Made by a program: the position numbers and the translations under genes
Notes under the pieces: model-generated
Seen by the model: the letters and a program-made list of their open reading frames with translations, nothing else
The model's database searches: none
Told to the model about the DNA's origin: nothing
Shown: one piece after another, positions 6,243-10,976 of the stretch
Layout of the letters: the number at the start of each line of letters is the position of its first letter
How positions within the stretch are numbered: the first letter of the stretch is position 1
Origin: Pseudomonadota bacterium
GTDB lineage: Bacteria; Pseudomonadota; Alphaproteobacteria; Rhizobiales; Xanthobacteraceae
NCBI GenBank assembly: GCA_021823875.1
Contig: JAKAMD010000082.1
Coordinates: 1 to 10,976, forward strand
Length of the DNA stretch: 10,976 nt
Direction of reading: 5' to 3'

Positions 6243-7598
6243 TTACGACGTGCCGGCGACCGCATGCGCCTTGGCCGAGTCGAAGGCACGCGAATCCACT
6301 TTAAGATAAGCGAGCTTTTCCTCGGCGATCACTACGGCCTCGGCCACGCCCGGCACCTGACGCAATTGCGCGGCGAGGCCAGCAATGTCGCCGGCCTTGC
6401 CGTCGCCGATCGGCACCAGCCGCGTCGTCAGATAGCTCGGCTGCGCCATGGTCACCGCGGCGAGCAGCCAGAGCAGCGCCAGCACCGTCGTCAATGCAAA
6501 CACGCCGACCGCGCCGCCGTGCTGGTTGGCCCAGCCGCCAACCACGCCCCCGACGAAGATGCCGAGAAACTGCAGGCTCGAATAAAGCCCAGTGGCCGTG
6601 CCCTTGGCGTCGGGCGGCGCCGCCTTGGTGATGAGCGAGGGCAAACTCGCTTCCATCACGTTGAAGCCGCAGAAAAAGACGGTGAGCGCGGCGAGCAGGA
6701 CATATAGGTTATGTGCACCGAGATAGAGCATCACTTGGCTGAGGACGAGCGCGGCAACAGAGACCACGAACACGCCCTTCATGCGGCGATGCTTCTCGGC
6801 GACGATGATGGCCGGCACCATCACGACCACCGAAACCAGAAGTACCGGCAGATAGACCATCCACTGACTATGCGTCGATACGTCGAGCGTGCCGTGCAAC
6901 AGGCCGGGCACCACCAGGAAGCTCGCCGTCAACATCGCGTGCAGTACAAATACGCCGATATCGAGCCGCAATAACTCCTTGTTCCGCAAAACCGAGCCCA
7001 TCAATGCCGGAACAGCTTCGGCGTCGCGATGCACGCGCACCCGGCGCGGCGTCGGCACGATGAACTCTGTGATGGCGATGCCGACCATCGCCAGCCCCAC
7101 CATCAGCCAGAAAATGCCGGGGACGCCGATAAAGCTCGCGAGGATCGGACCGGCCACCAGCGCCACCATGAAGGAGAAGCCGATGGTGATGCCGACCATG
7201 GCCATGGCCTTGGTGCGGTTTTCCTCCGCGGTCAGATCGGCCACCAGCGCCAGGATCACCGAGCCGACCGCGCCAGCGCCCTGCAGCACCCGGCCGAGAA
7301 TGACTCCCCCGATCGAGGTCGACATCGCCGCGATCGCACTGCCGAGCGCGAACAGCAGGAGCCCGACGATGATCACGACCTTGCGGCCAAAGCGGTCCGA
7401 CAGCAACCCGAAGGGGATCTGCAGCAGCCCCTGGCTCAGCCCGTAAATGCCCAGCGCCTCGCCGATCAGATAAGGGGTGGCGCCCGAAAGCCCGTGGGCA
7501 TAGGCGGCAAATACCGGGTAGATCATGAAAAGGCCGAGAAGCCTTACCGAAAACACGGCTGCGAGCGACGCAGCAGCCCGGAATTCCTGTCTTTCCAT
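6243..7598 (-). CDS. YajR-like MFS transporter with C-terminal YAM-type domain
   Basis: A 451-residue major facilitator with about 12 hydrophobic helices. The loop 2-3 motif A is GLLSDRFGRK (64-73), and RVLQGAGA and DLTAEENRTKAMAMVG follow the pattern of E. coli YajR closely, as do NVMEASLPSLITKAAPPDAKGTATGLYSS and the QFLGIFVGGVVGGW helix. The C-terminal tail (about 398-445, with LRQVPGVAEAVVIAEEKLAYLKVD) fits the small ferredoxin-fold YAM domain that distinguishes YajR from ordinary MFS drug exporters. YajR is a proton-driven efflux carrier of uncertain physiological substrate. ATG 7598 is chosen over an upstream TTG at 7613 because GAGGAA (plus-strand 7601-7606) lies just before it and conservation begins there. 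It converges on the acetyltransferase gene with three bases between stops. The 5' flank up to the rpmE promoter (7599-7775) shows no further gene. Confidence 0.9.
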   Translation of the reverse strand: MERQEFRAAASLAAVFSVRLLGLFMIYPVFAAYAHGLSGATPYLIGEALGIYGLSQGLLQIPFGLLSDRFGRKVVIIVGLLLFALGSAIAAMSTSIGGVILGRVLQGAGAVGSVILALVADLTAEENRTKAMAMVGITIGFSFMVALVAGPILASFIGVPGIFWLMVGLAMVGIAITEFIVPTPRRVRVHRDAEAVPALMGSVLRNKELLRLDIGVFVLHAMLTASFLVVPGLLHGTLDVSTHSQWMVYLPVLLVSVVVMVPAIIVAEKHRRMKGVFVVSVAALVLSQVMLYLGAHNLYVLLAALTVFFCGFNVMEASLPSLITKAAPPDAKGTATGLYSSLQFLGIFVGGVVGGWANQHGGAVGVFALTTVLALLWLLAAVTMAQPSYLTTRLVPIGDGKAGDIAGLAAQLRQVPGVAEAVVIAEEKLAYLKVDSRAFDSAKAHAVAGTS

Positions 7599-7775
7599 AG
7601 TTCCTCGTCCCAACGCCCCACGAATTCTGGAAACGCCAAGCTCAAGCCCCCATATTGCGAAAGGCCGCCGAACATACGGTCGACGGCCCAGGGCAAACGC
7701 ATCGCCAGCCTTCTCGACGCCTTAAAAGCGGGCGCACCATGCCCTGCCACCCGGCGCCAGGTCAATTGTGGCACC

Positions 7776-7804
7776 TTGCCCGGGCGGGCCGCCTCCTGTA
7801 TAGA
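7776..7804 (+). promoter_or_regulatory. sigma70-type promoter of rpmE
   Basis: TTGCCC (7776-7781) and TATAGA (7799-7804) are separated by exactly 17 bp. Transcription would begin near 7811, giving a leader of about 50 nt before rpmE. This is the best housekeeping-promoter match in the window and it is placed where a highly expressed ribosomal-protein gene needs one. Confidence 0.6.
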
Positions 7805-7833
7805 GCCGCCAAATTCAGCATAATTTCGGCGCC

Positions 7834-7850
7834 CCGTCGGCGCCCGACGG
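7834..7850 (+). promoter_or_regulatory. Hairpin in rpmE leader, directly before the ribosome binding site
   Basis: CCGTCGG (7834-7840), loop CGC, CCGACGG (7844-7850) is a perfect 7-bp inverted repeat. It ends one base before AATAAGG, which serves as the ribosome binding site for ATG 7860, and it would lie inside the mRNA leader made from the promoter at 7776-7804. It could affect translation initiation or bind L31 or another protein (autogenous control is common for ribosomal proteins). There is no T-run, so it is not a terminator. Confidence 0.45.
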
Positions 7851-7859
7851 AATAAGGCC

Positions 7860-8096
7860 ATGAAATCCGAGATTCATCCCGACTATCACACCATCAAGGT
7901 GGTGATGACCGACGGCAGCGAGTTCACCACCCGCTCCACCTGGGGCAAGGAGGGTGACGTTCTGCACCTGGACATCGACCCCAAGTCGCACCCGGCCTGG
8001 ACCGGCGGCCAGCAGCAGATCGTCGACCGCGGCGGTCGCGTGTCCCGCTTCCAGAAGAAGTTCTCCGGCTTCCTCGACAAGGCTGGCAAGAAGTAA
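7860..8096 (+). CDS. rpmE: 50S ribosomal protein L31 (cysteine-free form)
   Basis: A 78-residue protein with the complete L31 pattern: MKSEIHPDYHTIKVVMTDG at the N-terminus, FTTRSTWGKEGDVLHLDIDPKSHPAWTGG in the centre and the basic GRVSRFQKKFSGFLDKAGKK tail. L31 bridges the large-subunit central protuberance and the small-subunit head. The zinc-binding cysteines of the C+ form are absent, so this is the zinc-independent type usual in alphaproteobacteria. ATG 7860 follows GGAATAAGG (7849-7857) at close spacing. It is monocistronic: a good promoter lies upstream, and a palindrome that may end transcription lies about 27 bp after the stop. Confidence 0.95.
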   Translation: MKSEIHPDYHTIKVVMTDGSEFTTRSTWGKEGDVLHLDIDPKSHPAWTGGQQQIVDRGGRVSRFQKKFSGFLDKAGKK

Positions 8097-8122
8097 GGCC
8101 GACGCGGTTTCCGCGCGGTGTC

Positions 8123-8145
8123 ATGGCCGGGCTTGTCCCGGCCAT
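8123..8145. repeat. Dispersed palindromic repeat, possible rpmE terminator
   Basis: ATGGCCGGG (8123-8131), loop CTTGT, CCCGGCCAT (8137-8145) is a perfect 9-bp inverted repeat between the convergent rpmE and rcdA genes. From memory, GGCCGGGC-type palindromes like this occur in many copies between genes of Bradyrhizobiaceae genomes. Only one copy is in this window, so repetitiveness cannot be shown here. The following TTGTCGTT is only weakly T-rich, so termination of rpmE would be inefficient or rho-assisted. A smaller hairpin (CGCGG-TTT-CCGCG, 8103-8115) precedes it. The rest of 8097-8227 shows nothing else. Confidence 0.6.
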
Positions 8146-8227
8146 TGTCGTTATGCAAAGCGCTAGGGTGTCGCGGTCGCCGTTCGCTCCCGCGCAGGCG
8201 TGAACGCGCGGAACCGGGCTCGCCGCT

Positions 8228-8764
8228 TTAGAAAATGCGTTCAGCGCTCTCCGCGCCGAACGCCGCCCGCAACAGCCCGATCTGGTGCTCGACCGGATTG
8301 CCTGCCGGCGCCTGCTCGCCCGCGTTGCGATTGTGGATGGTGGCATCAAGCCGGCGCACCTTGGCCTGCAAAGCCAGCGACCGATCGATCAAGTCGCGCA
8401 GCTTTTCCGGCAGCAGTTCGAGATTGTCGGGTTCGTGCGTATCGCTGCCCGAGAGCTTGACCTTGGTCTTTTCTTTGTTGGCCTGAGCCAACGACATCTC
8501 GCCTTCCTTGACCGCGCGATGCAACAGTAGCCACGAGGCAAGCTGCATCAGCCGCGTGGTCAACCGCATGCTTTCGGTGGCGTAAGCGAGCGCCGCCGCA
8601 CGCGCGAGCTTCTTGGATTCGGCACGGCCGGGACCGTCAAGATAGGTCGCGGTTTCTTCCACCAGCGCCATGCCGGCGCGGAACAGATCGGCAAAGGCTT
8701 GAGAATTGGCGAGCCGCTCACCGAACGACACCGGCTCAGACTGCCTAAATGAGTTTTCCGACAT
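8228..8764 (-). CDS. rcdA: RcdA, regulator of CtrA degradation (DUF1465)
   Basis: A 178-residue helical protein. The conserved core includes FGERLANSQAFADLFRAGM, LVEETATYLDGPGR, AALAYATESMRLTTRLMQLASWLLL and HRAVKEGEMS, which match what I recall of Caulobacter RcdA closely. In Caulobacter RcdA is a ClpXP adaptor: it works with CpdR and PopA (c-di-GMP bound) to deliver the master regulator CtrA for proteolysis at the G1-S transition, acting at the cell pole. The charged stretch after residue about 95 (KEKTKVKLSGSDTHEPDN) and the C-terminus are likely flexible, and the C-terminal tail of RcdA is known to contact cargo. ATG 8764 is chosen over GTG 8773 because GAGG (8775-8778) has usable spacing only for ATG. 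It is transcribed alone, toward rpmE. Confidence 0.87.
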   Translation of the reverse strand: MSENSFRQSEPVSFGERLANSQAFADLFRAGMALVEETATYLDGPGRAESKKLARAAALAYATESMRLTTRLMQLASWLLLHRAVKEGEMSLAQANKEKTKVKLSGSDTHEPDNLELLPEKLRDLIDRSLALQAKVRRLDATIHNRNAGEQAPAGNPVEHQIGLLRAAFGAESAERIF

Positions 8765-8804
8765 GACGCACACGCCTCAACACAACGCTGGAACATCACA
8801 CGCT

Positions 8805-8820
8805 GTAAACGATTGGGTAA
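8805..8820 (-). promoter_or_regulatory. Degenerate CtrA-like box upstream of rcdA
   Basis: On the minus strand the sequence TTACCCAATCGTTTAC resembles the extended Caulobacter CtrA consensus TTAACCATnnnTTAAC at 10 of 13 specified positions, with TTAC-N7-TTTA half-sites. It lies 41-56 nt upstream of the rcdA ATG. The spacing to the start codon is tight for a site acting at -35, because transcription would then begin near the Shine-Dalgarno sequence. It may be a chance match or a site for a different promoter geometry. Confidence 0.25.
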
Positions 8821-8925
8821 GCATGACGCGACAGGGGCCGTCCTGTCCAGACGGACAACGGCAATGTTTGCAACATAGTTGCTGCATAAGCTTAAGATCG
8901 ACGCCGGGTTGACCCAAAATGGGAC

Positions 8926-8953
8926 AAAAAAGAGCCGCCGTCGCCGGCGGCTC
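8926..8953 (-). terminator. Rho-independent terminator, minus strand
   Basis: On the minus strand GAGCCGCCG (plus 8945-8953), loop GCGA, CGGCGGCTC (plus 8932-8940) is followed at once by six T residues (plus-strand A run 8926-8931). The 9-bp GC-rich stem is perfect. There is no T-run on the plus strand, so it works only for leftward transcription. It would end either the candidate small RNA or the DUF1192 transcript, and would insulate rcdA from both. Confidence 0.85.
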
Positions 8954-9026
8954 GAAGGTGATAACAGGGAGGCGTCAAACAGAGTGGACAGGAGCCACTC
9001 AACACTGTCCAAGAAGATGGACGCTC
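8926..9026 (-). ncRNA. Candidate small RNA of about 100 nt, putatively CtrA-controlled
   Basis: This is a proposed minus-strand transcript, not a recognised family. It would start near plus 9022-9026, just after the promoter described separately, and end at the terminator T-run. GAGCGTC (plus 9020-9026) can pair with GACGCCTC (plus 8969-8976) with one bulged C, closing a stem at the 5' end. Inside, GAGTGG-CTCCTGT-CCACTC (plus 8982-9000) forms a 6-bp hairpin with a 7-nt loop, while GGACAG/CTGTCC (plus 9005-9010 with 8986-8991) is an alternative, mutually exclusive pairing. A CCTCCC tract (plus 8967-8972), complementary to Shine-Dalgarno sequences and common in alphaproteobacterial regulatory RNAs, sits between the stem and the terminator. 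No open reading frame of note is present on that strand. The alternative is the 3' untranslated region of the DUF1192 gene. Confidence 0.42.
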
Positions 9027-9027
9027 T

Positions 9028-9061
9028 CAGTAATGAACGAGAAAGCTTAATGACAACTTAA
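9028..9061 (-). promoter_or_regulatory. Perfect CtrA box overlapping a -35-like hexamer
   Basis: The minus strand reads TTAAGTTGTCATTAA (plus 9047-9061), an exact TTAA-N7-TTAA CtrA consensus. Its spacer contains TTGTCA (plus 9051-9056), five of six matches to the -35 consensus. A weak -10 (TTACTG at 17-bp spacing, or ATTACT at 16) lies at plus 9028-9034. CtrA-activated promoters in Caulobacter typically place the box over the -35 and have a poor -10, as here. The box is about 285 bp upstream of the rcdA start, beyond a terminator, so its likely target is the transcript that starts next to it. Confidence 0.5.
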
Positions 9062-9131
9062 GTTTAAGGCTCTAATTCGCGCTTTTTTGTACGTCATGCC
9101 ACACCAGAACACCAATCTACCGCGCACCGCC

Positions 9132-9326
9132 TCAACGCTTGAAAAATTGATCGGCCGCCGCGCGCTTGGCGCGCTTGCTCGCCATGTCGGCTTCCAACCG
9201 ATTGATCTCGTCATGCAGCAGTTGAACGCGTGCCGTAAGTTCATCGACAGACAGGAGCGAAAGATCCTGACCGATTTCGTGCGTGACTTTCTTTTTCGGT
9301 CTGTCGTCGTCGTCGAATACCGGCAT
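9132..9326 (-). CDS. DUF1192 family small protein
   Basis: A 64-residue protein recognised as DUF1192 by MPVFDDDDRPKKKVTHEIGQDLS followed by LSVDELTARVQLLHDEINRLEADMASKR. The second half (about 25-55) has heptad spacing and should be a short coiled coil, and the C-terminus FFKR is typical. The family is found in alphaproteobacteria and has no known function. ATG 9326 is chosen over an upstream in-frame start at 9347 because an excellent GGGAGGA (plus 9333-9339) lies just before it. It is divergent from the quinone oxidoreductase gene, an arrangement I recall from related Hyphomicrobiales genomes. Confidence 0.85.
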   Translation of the reverse strand: MPVFDDDDRPKKKVTHEIGQDLSLLSVDELTARVQLLHDEINRLEADMASKRAKRAAADQFFKR

Positions 9327-9358
9327 CGCTTGTCCTCCCGCGCACACAAGAACGATAA

Positions 9359-9387
9359 TTTCTAGCGCCCGGGGGCCGCCTTGTCAC
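9359..9387 (-). promoter_or_regulatory. Candidate promoter of the DUF1192 gene
   Basis: On the minus strand GTGACA (plus 9382-9387, five of six to consensus) is 17 bp from TAGAAA (plus 9359-9364, four of six). Transcription would begin near 9352, about 26 nt before ATG 9326. Its -35 overlaps that of the divergent oxidoreductase promoter. Confidence 0.4.
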
Positions 9388-9408
9388 ACCTCCCGAAGCC
9401 CGTTTAAA
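9381..9408 (+). promoter_or_regulatory. Candidate promoter of the quinone oxidoreductase gene
   Basis: TTGTCA (9381-9386, five of six) is 16 bp from TTTAAA (9403-9408, four of six). Transcription would begin near 9415, about 40 nt before ATG 9454. The -35 shares five bases with the -35 of the divergent DUF1192 promoter. Confidence 0.38.
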
Positions 9409-9453
9409 CACCTGCCCAAACAGTTTCGTCCCGCCGCATCTTGCGAGGAAGCC

Positions 9454-10449
9454 ATGGCCACCATTCCCGCCACCATGACCGTGATCGGCATCAAGACACC
9501 CGGCGCGCCCGAGGTGCTAGTGCCCGAACAGCGCCCGGTACCCACACCCGGCGAGGGCGAAATTCTGGTCAAGGTCGCGGCTGCCGGCGTCAACCGGCCC
9601 GACGTCATGCAGCGCAAGGGCCTCTATCCGCCACCGCCCGGCGCGCCTGACATTCCGGGCCTGGAGATCGCCGGCGAGGTCGCCGCACTCGGCGCCGGCG
9701 TGACCCGCTGGAAGCTGGGCGACCGCGTGATGGCGCTGGTCTCCGGCGGCGGCTACGGCGAATACTGTCTCGCGCAGGGCAGTCACGCGCTGCCGCTCGC
9801 CGGCCTCTCGCTGGTGGAGGCGGCGGCGATCCCCGAAACGCTGCTCACCGTCTGGCACAACGTCTTCGAGCGCGGCGGCTTGAAGAGCGGCGAGACGTTG
9901 CTGGTGCATGGCGGCTCGTCCGGCATCGGCACCACCGCGATCCAGCTCGCCAAGGCGCTCGGCGCCCGCGTCATCACCACCGCCGGCTCGGACGAGAAAT
10001 GCGAAGCCTGCCGCAAGCTCGGTGCCGATCTCGCGGTCAACTACAAACGCCAAGACTTCGTCGCCGAGACCAAGACGTTTACCGACGGCAAGGGCGCCAA
10101 TGTCATCCTCGACATGGTCGGCGGCGACTATATCCCGCGCAATTACGAGGCAGCCTCGGTCGAGGGCCGCATCGTGCAGATCGCCTTCATGGGCAGCCCC
10201 AAGGCCGAGGTCAATTTCATGCGGCTGATGCTCAAGCGGCTGCATCACACAGGCTCGACGCTGCGCTCGCGCTCAAACGCCGACAAGGGCGCCATCACCC
10301 GCGCGGTCGAGCAGCATGCGCTGCCGCTGATCGCGGCCGGCAAGCTCAAGCCGGTGATCTACAAGACCTTCCCGCTGAAGGAGGCCGCGGCCGCCCACTC
10401 TCTGATGGAATCGAGCGCCCATATCGGTAAGATCGTGCTGGAGATTTAA
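9454..10449 (+). CDS. NAD(P)H:quinone oxidoreductase, zinc-free MDR family (PIG3/QOR-like)
   Basis: A 331-residue cytosolic medium-chain dehydrogenase/reductase of the quinone oxidoreductase/PIG3 branch, which reduces quinones by NADPH-dependent electron transfer. The GroES-like domain includes GEGEILVKVAAAGVNRPDVMQRKGLYPPPPGAPDIPGLEIAGEV with the QOR/PIG3 pattern N-R-x-D-x-x-Q-R-x-G. The Rossmann domain has VHGGSSGIGTTAIQLAKALGARV (151-173), whose GGSSGIG loop fits NADPH binding, and GANVILDMVGGDY follows at 214-226. The catalytic and structural zinc cysteines of alcohol dehydrogenases are absent. ATG 9454 has GAGGAA at 9445-9450 and matches the family start; the in-frame extension upstream to 9283 is antisense to the DUF1192 gene and not conserved in character. 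It is followed by 124 bp without a gene. Confidence 0.93.
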   Translation: MATIPATMTVIGIKTPGAPEVLVPEQRPVPTPGEGEILVKVAAAGVNRPDVMQRKGLYPPPPGAPDIPGLEIAGEVAALGAGVTRWKLGDRVMALVSGGGYGEYCLAQGSHALPLAGLSLVEAAAIPETLLTVWHNVFERGGLKSGETLLVHGGSSGIGTTAIQLAKALGARVITTAGSDEKCEACRKLGADLAVNYKRQDFVAETKTFTDGKGANVILDMVGGDYIPRNYEAASVEGRIVQIAFMGSPKAEVNFMRLMLKRLHHTGSTLRSRSNADKGAITRAVEQHALPLIAAGKLKPVIYKTFPLKEAAAAHSLMESSAHIGKIVLEI

Positions 10450-10573
10450 GGCAGTTAACGCTCGTTCTCGCCACATTTGTGGGCAAATCCTAAACCCTTG
10501 CCCTTGCGCCGTCCGTCCGGCTACTGAACGGGGCTGGCTGGCACGGGGAAACGGAGCCGGGAGGGTCGAGATT

Positions 10574-10976
10574 TTGCGGGTTTTGCGTGGCCTTCACGCC
10601 GCCATCGCGGCGCTGGTGCTCGGTGCCTGCCTGTTCGCAGGCCCCGCACGGGCCGTGGAGACCGTCAACGTGCGGCTCGACGCCCACGCCATCGACATCA
10701 CCGGCGCTACCGAGCAGATCACCACCAAGACCCCCCGCATCCAGGTATCCACCGCGCCCGGCCCCGACGGCATCGTGCGCCGCATCGAGGTGCGCGCCCG
10801 CGAGAACGACACCCATTGGGCGGTGTTCGCGCTCACCAATAACAGCGACGAGCAGATCGACCGGCTGATCGTCGTGCCGCATTACCGCATGGTCGGCTCC
10901 GGACTGTTCTGGCCCGACCTCGGCCTCTCGCGCATCGCCGGCATCACGCCCTCGACCGGCGACCGTCCGCTGCGCC
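10574..10976 (+). CDS. N-terminus of a probable membrane sensor GGDEF/EAL protein (partial)
   Basis: The window ends inside this gene after 134 codons. The start is taken as TTG 10574: GGGAGGG (10559-10565) is about 8 nt upstream and the product then begins with a clean signal peptide (MRVLRGLHAAIAALVLGACL, Ala-Arg-Ala cleavage near residue 27). The mature start (VETVNVRLDAHAIDITG, then PRIQVSTAPGPDGIVRRIEVRARE and NNSDEQIDRLIVVPHYRMVGSGLFWPDLGLSRIAGITPS) resembles the periplasmic sensor region of the GGDEF-EAL proteins that I recall next to the DUF1192/oxidoreductase pair in Bradyrhizobium and Rhodopseudomonas. The catalytic domains lie outside the window, so the c-di-GMP role is from family memory and not visible here. 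What is directly supported is an exported sensor-like domain. Confidence 0.62.
   Translation, partial: MRVLRGLHAAIAALVLGACLFAGPARAVETVNVRLDAHAIDITGATEQITTKTPRIQVSTAPGPDGIVRRIEVRARENDTHWAVFALTNNSDEQIDRLIVVPHYRMVGSGLFWPDLGLSRIAGITPSTGDRPLR

Larger units (their letters stand above)
8765..9131. other. 367-bp non-coding interval rcdA / DUF1192, rich in dyads
   Basis: No protein gene is supported here, and the base composition is less GC-rich than the flanks. From rcdA outward it holds the rcdA leader with a CtrA-like box (8805-8820) and a dyad cluster at 8830-8882. The cluster contains GACAGG/CCTGTC (8830-8835 with 8842-8847), a competing CCGTC/GACGG pair (8838-8842 with 8850-8854) and the palindrome GCAACATAGTTGC (8870-8882). 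GGGTTGACCC (8906-8915) follows, then a terminator (8926-8953), a candidate small RNA and its promoter (about 8926-9061), and an unassigned stretch 9062-9131. The dyads at 8830-8882 could be operators or leader structure for rcdA. None matches a regulator site I can name. Confidence 0.6.

Noticed and set aside
7819..7824. CATAAT as the rpmE -10 box
   Set aside because: No acceptable -35 lies 16-18 bp upstream, whereas TTGCCC-17-TATAGA just before it is a better pair.
7544..7861. A 105-codon minus-strand frame covering the transporter start and the rpmE leader
   Set aside because: It overlaps the conserved transporter N-terminus out of frame and runs through the rpmE promoter and leader hairpin. 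No family is recognised.
8879..9061. A 60-codon plus-strand frame across the terminator and CtrA box
   Set aside because: It starts inside a palindrome, lacks a ribosome binding site, and its Arg-rich run is just the terminator stem translated.
9070..9086. CGCGC followed by six T residues on the plus strand as a terminator
   Set aside because: There is no stem of useful length before the T-run, and no plus-strand gene precedes it.
10498..10527. Promoter for the partial sensor gene (TTGCCC followed by TACTGA at 18 bp)
   Set aside because: The -10 match is poor and several equally weak alternatives exist in the 124-bp gap, so it was not listed as a feature.

Overview
The window is high-GC DNA from an alphaproteobacterium, most likely of the Hyphomicrobiales (Bradyrhizobium/Rhodopseudomonas/Pseudolabrys-like). 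This rests on recognisable families: rcdA (DUF1465), a cysteine-free L31, DUF1192, DUF4031, a MotA/OmpA-like pair, a quinone oxidoreductase, and the start of what looks like the membrane GGDEF/EAL protein of this lineage. A dispersed GGCCGGGC-type palindrome points the same way. The window looks like ordinary chromosome. I see no insertion sequence, phage gene, CRISPR array, tRNA or rRNA.

Layout, left to right. (1) The 3' part of a YfcG-like glutathione transferase (+). (2) A ThiE/TenI-fold protein lacking the ThiE catalytic residues (+), overlapping a secreted six-repeat Sel1 protein, followed by an inositol-monophosphatase-family enzyme. (3) A tight four-gene unit (+): a MotA/TolQ/ExbB-like proton-channel subunit, a MotB-like protein with a long coiled coil and OmpA domain, DUF4031, and a GNAT acetyltransferase. 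(4) A convergent YajR-like MFS transporter (-). (5) rpmE (+) with a good sigma70-type promoter and a 7-bp hairpin just before the ribosome binding site. (6) A palindromic repeat, then rcdA (-). (7) A 367-bp non-coding interval. (8) A DUF1192 gene (-) and an NAD(P)H:quinone oxidoreductase (+), divergently transcribed from promoters whose -35 boxes overlap. (9) The 5' end of a putative sensor diguanylate cyclase/phosphodiesterase (+).

The most interesting element is in the interval between rcdA and the DUF1192 gene. On the minus strand a perfect TTAA-N7-TTAA box (the CtrA consensus) overlaps a -35-like TTGTCA. About 70-100 nt downstream is a perfect 9-bp hairpin followed by six T residues. Between them the sequence can fold into a closed stem with an inner hairpin and carries a CCTCCC (anti-Shine-Dalgarno-like) tract. 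This has the architecture of an autonomous small RNA gene of about 100 nt under cell-cycle (CtrA) control, next to the gene for the CtrA-degradation adaptor RcdA. It is an inference from sequence only and needs transcript data.

Functionally the window mixes cell-cycle control (rcdA, CtrA boxes, possible c-di-GMP protein), envelope energetics (the MotA/OmpA-like pair, Sel1 protein), redox and detoxification (GST, quinone oxidoreductase) and translation (rpmE).
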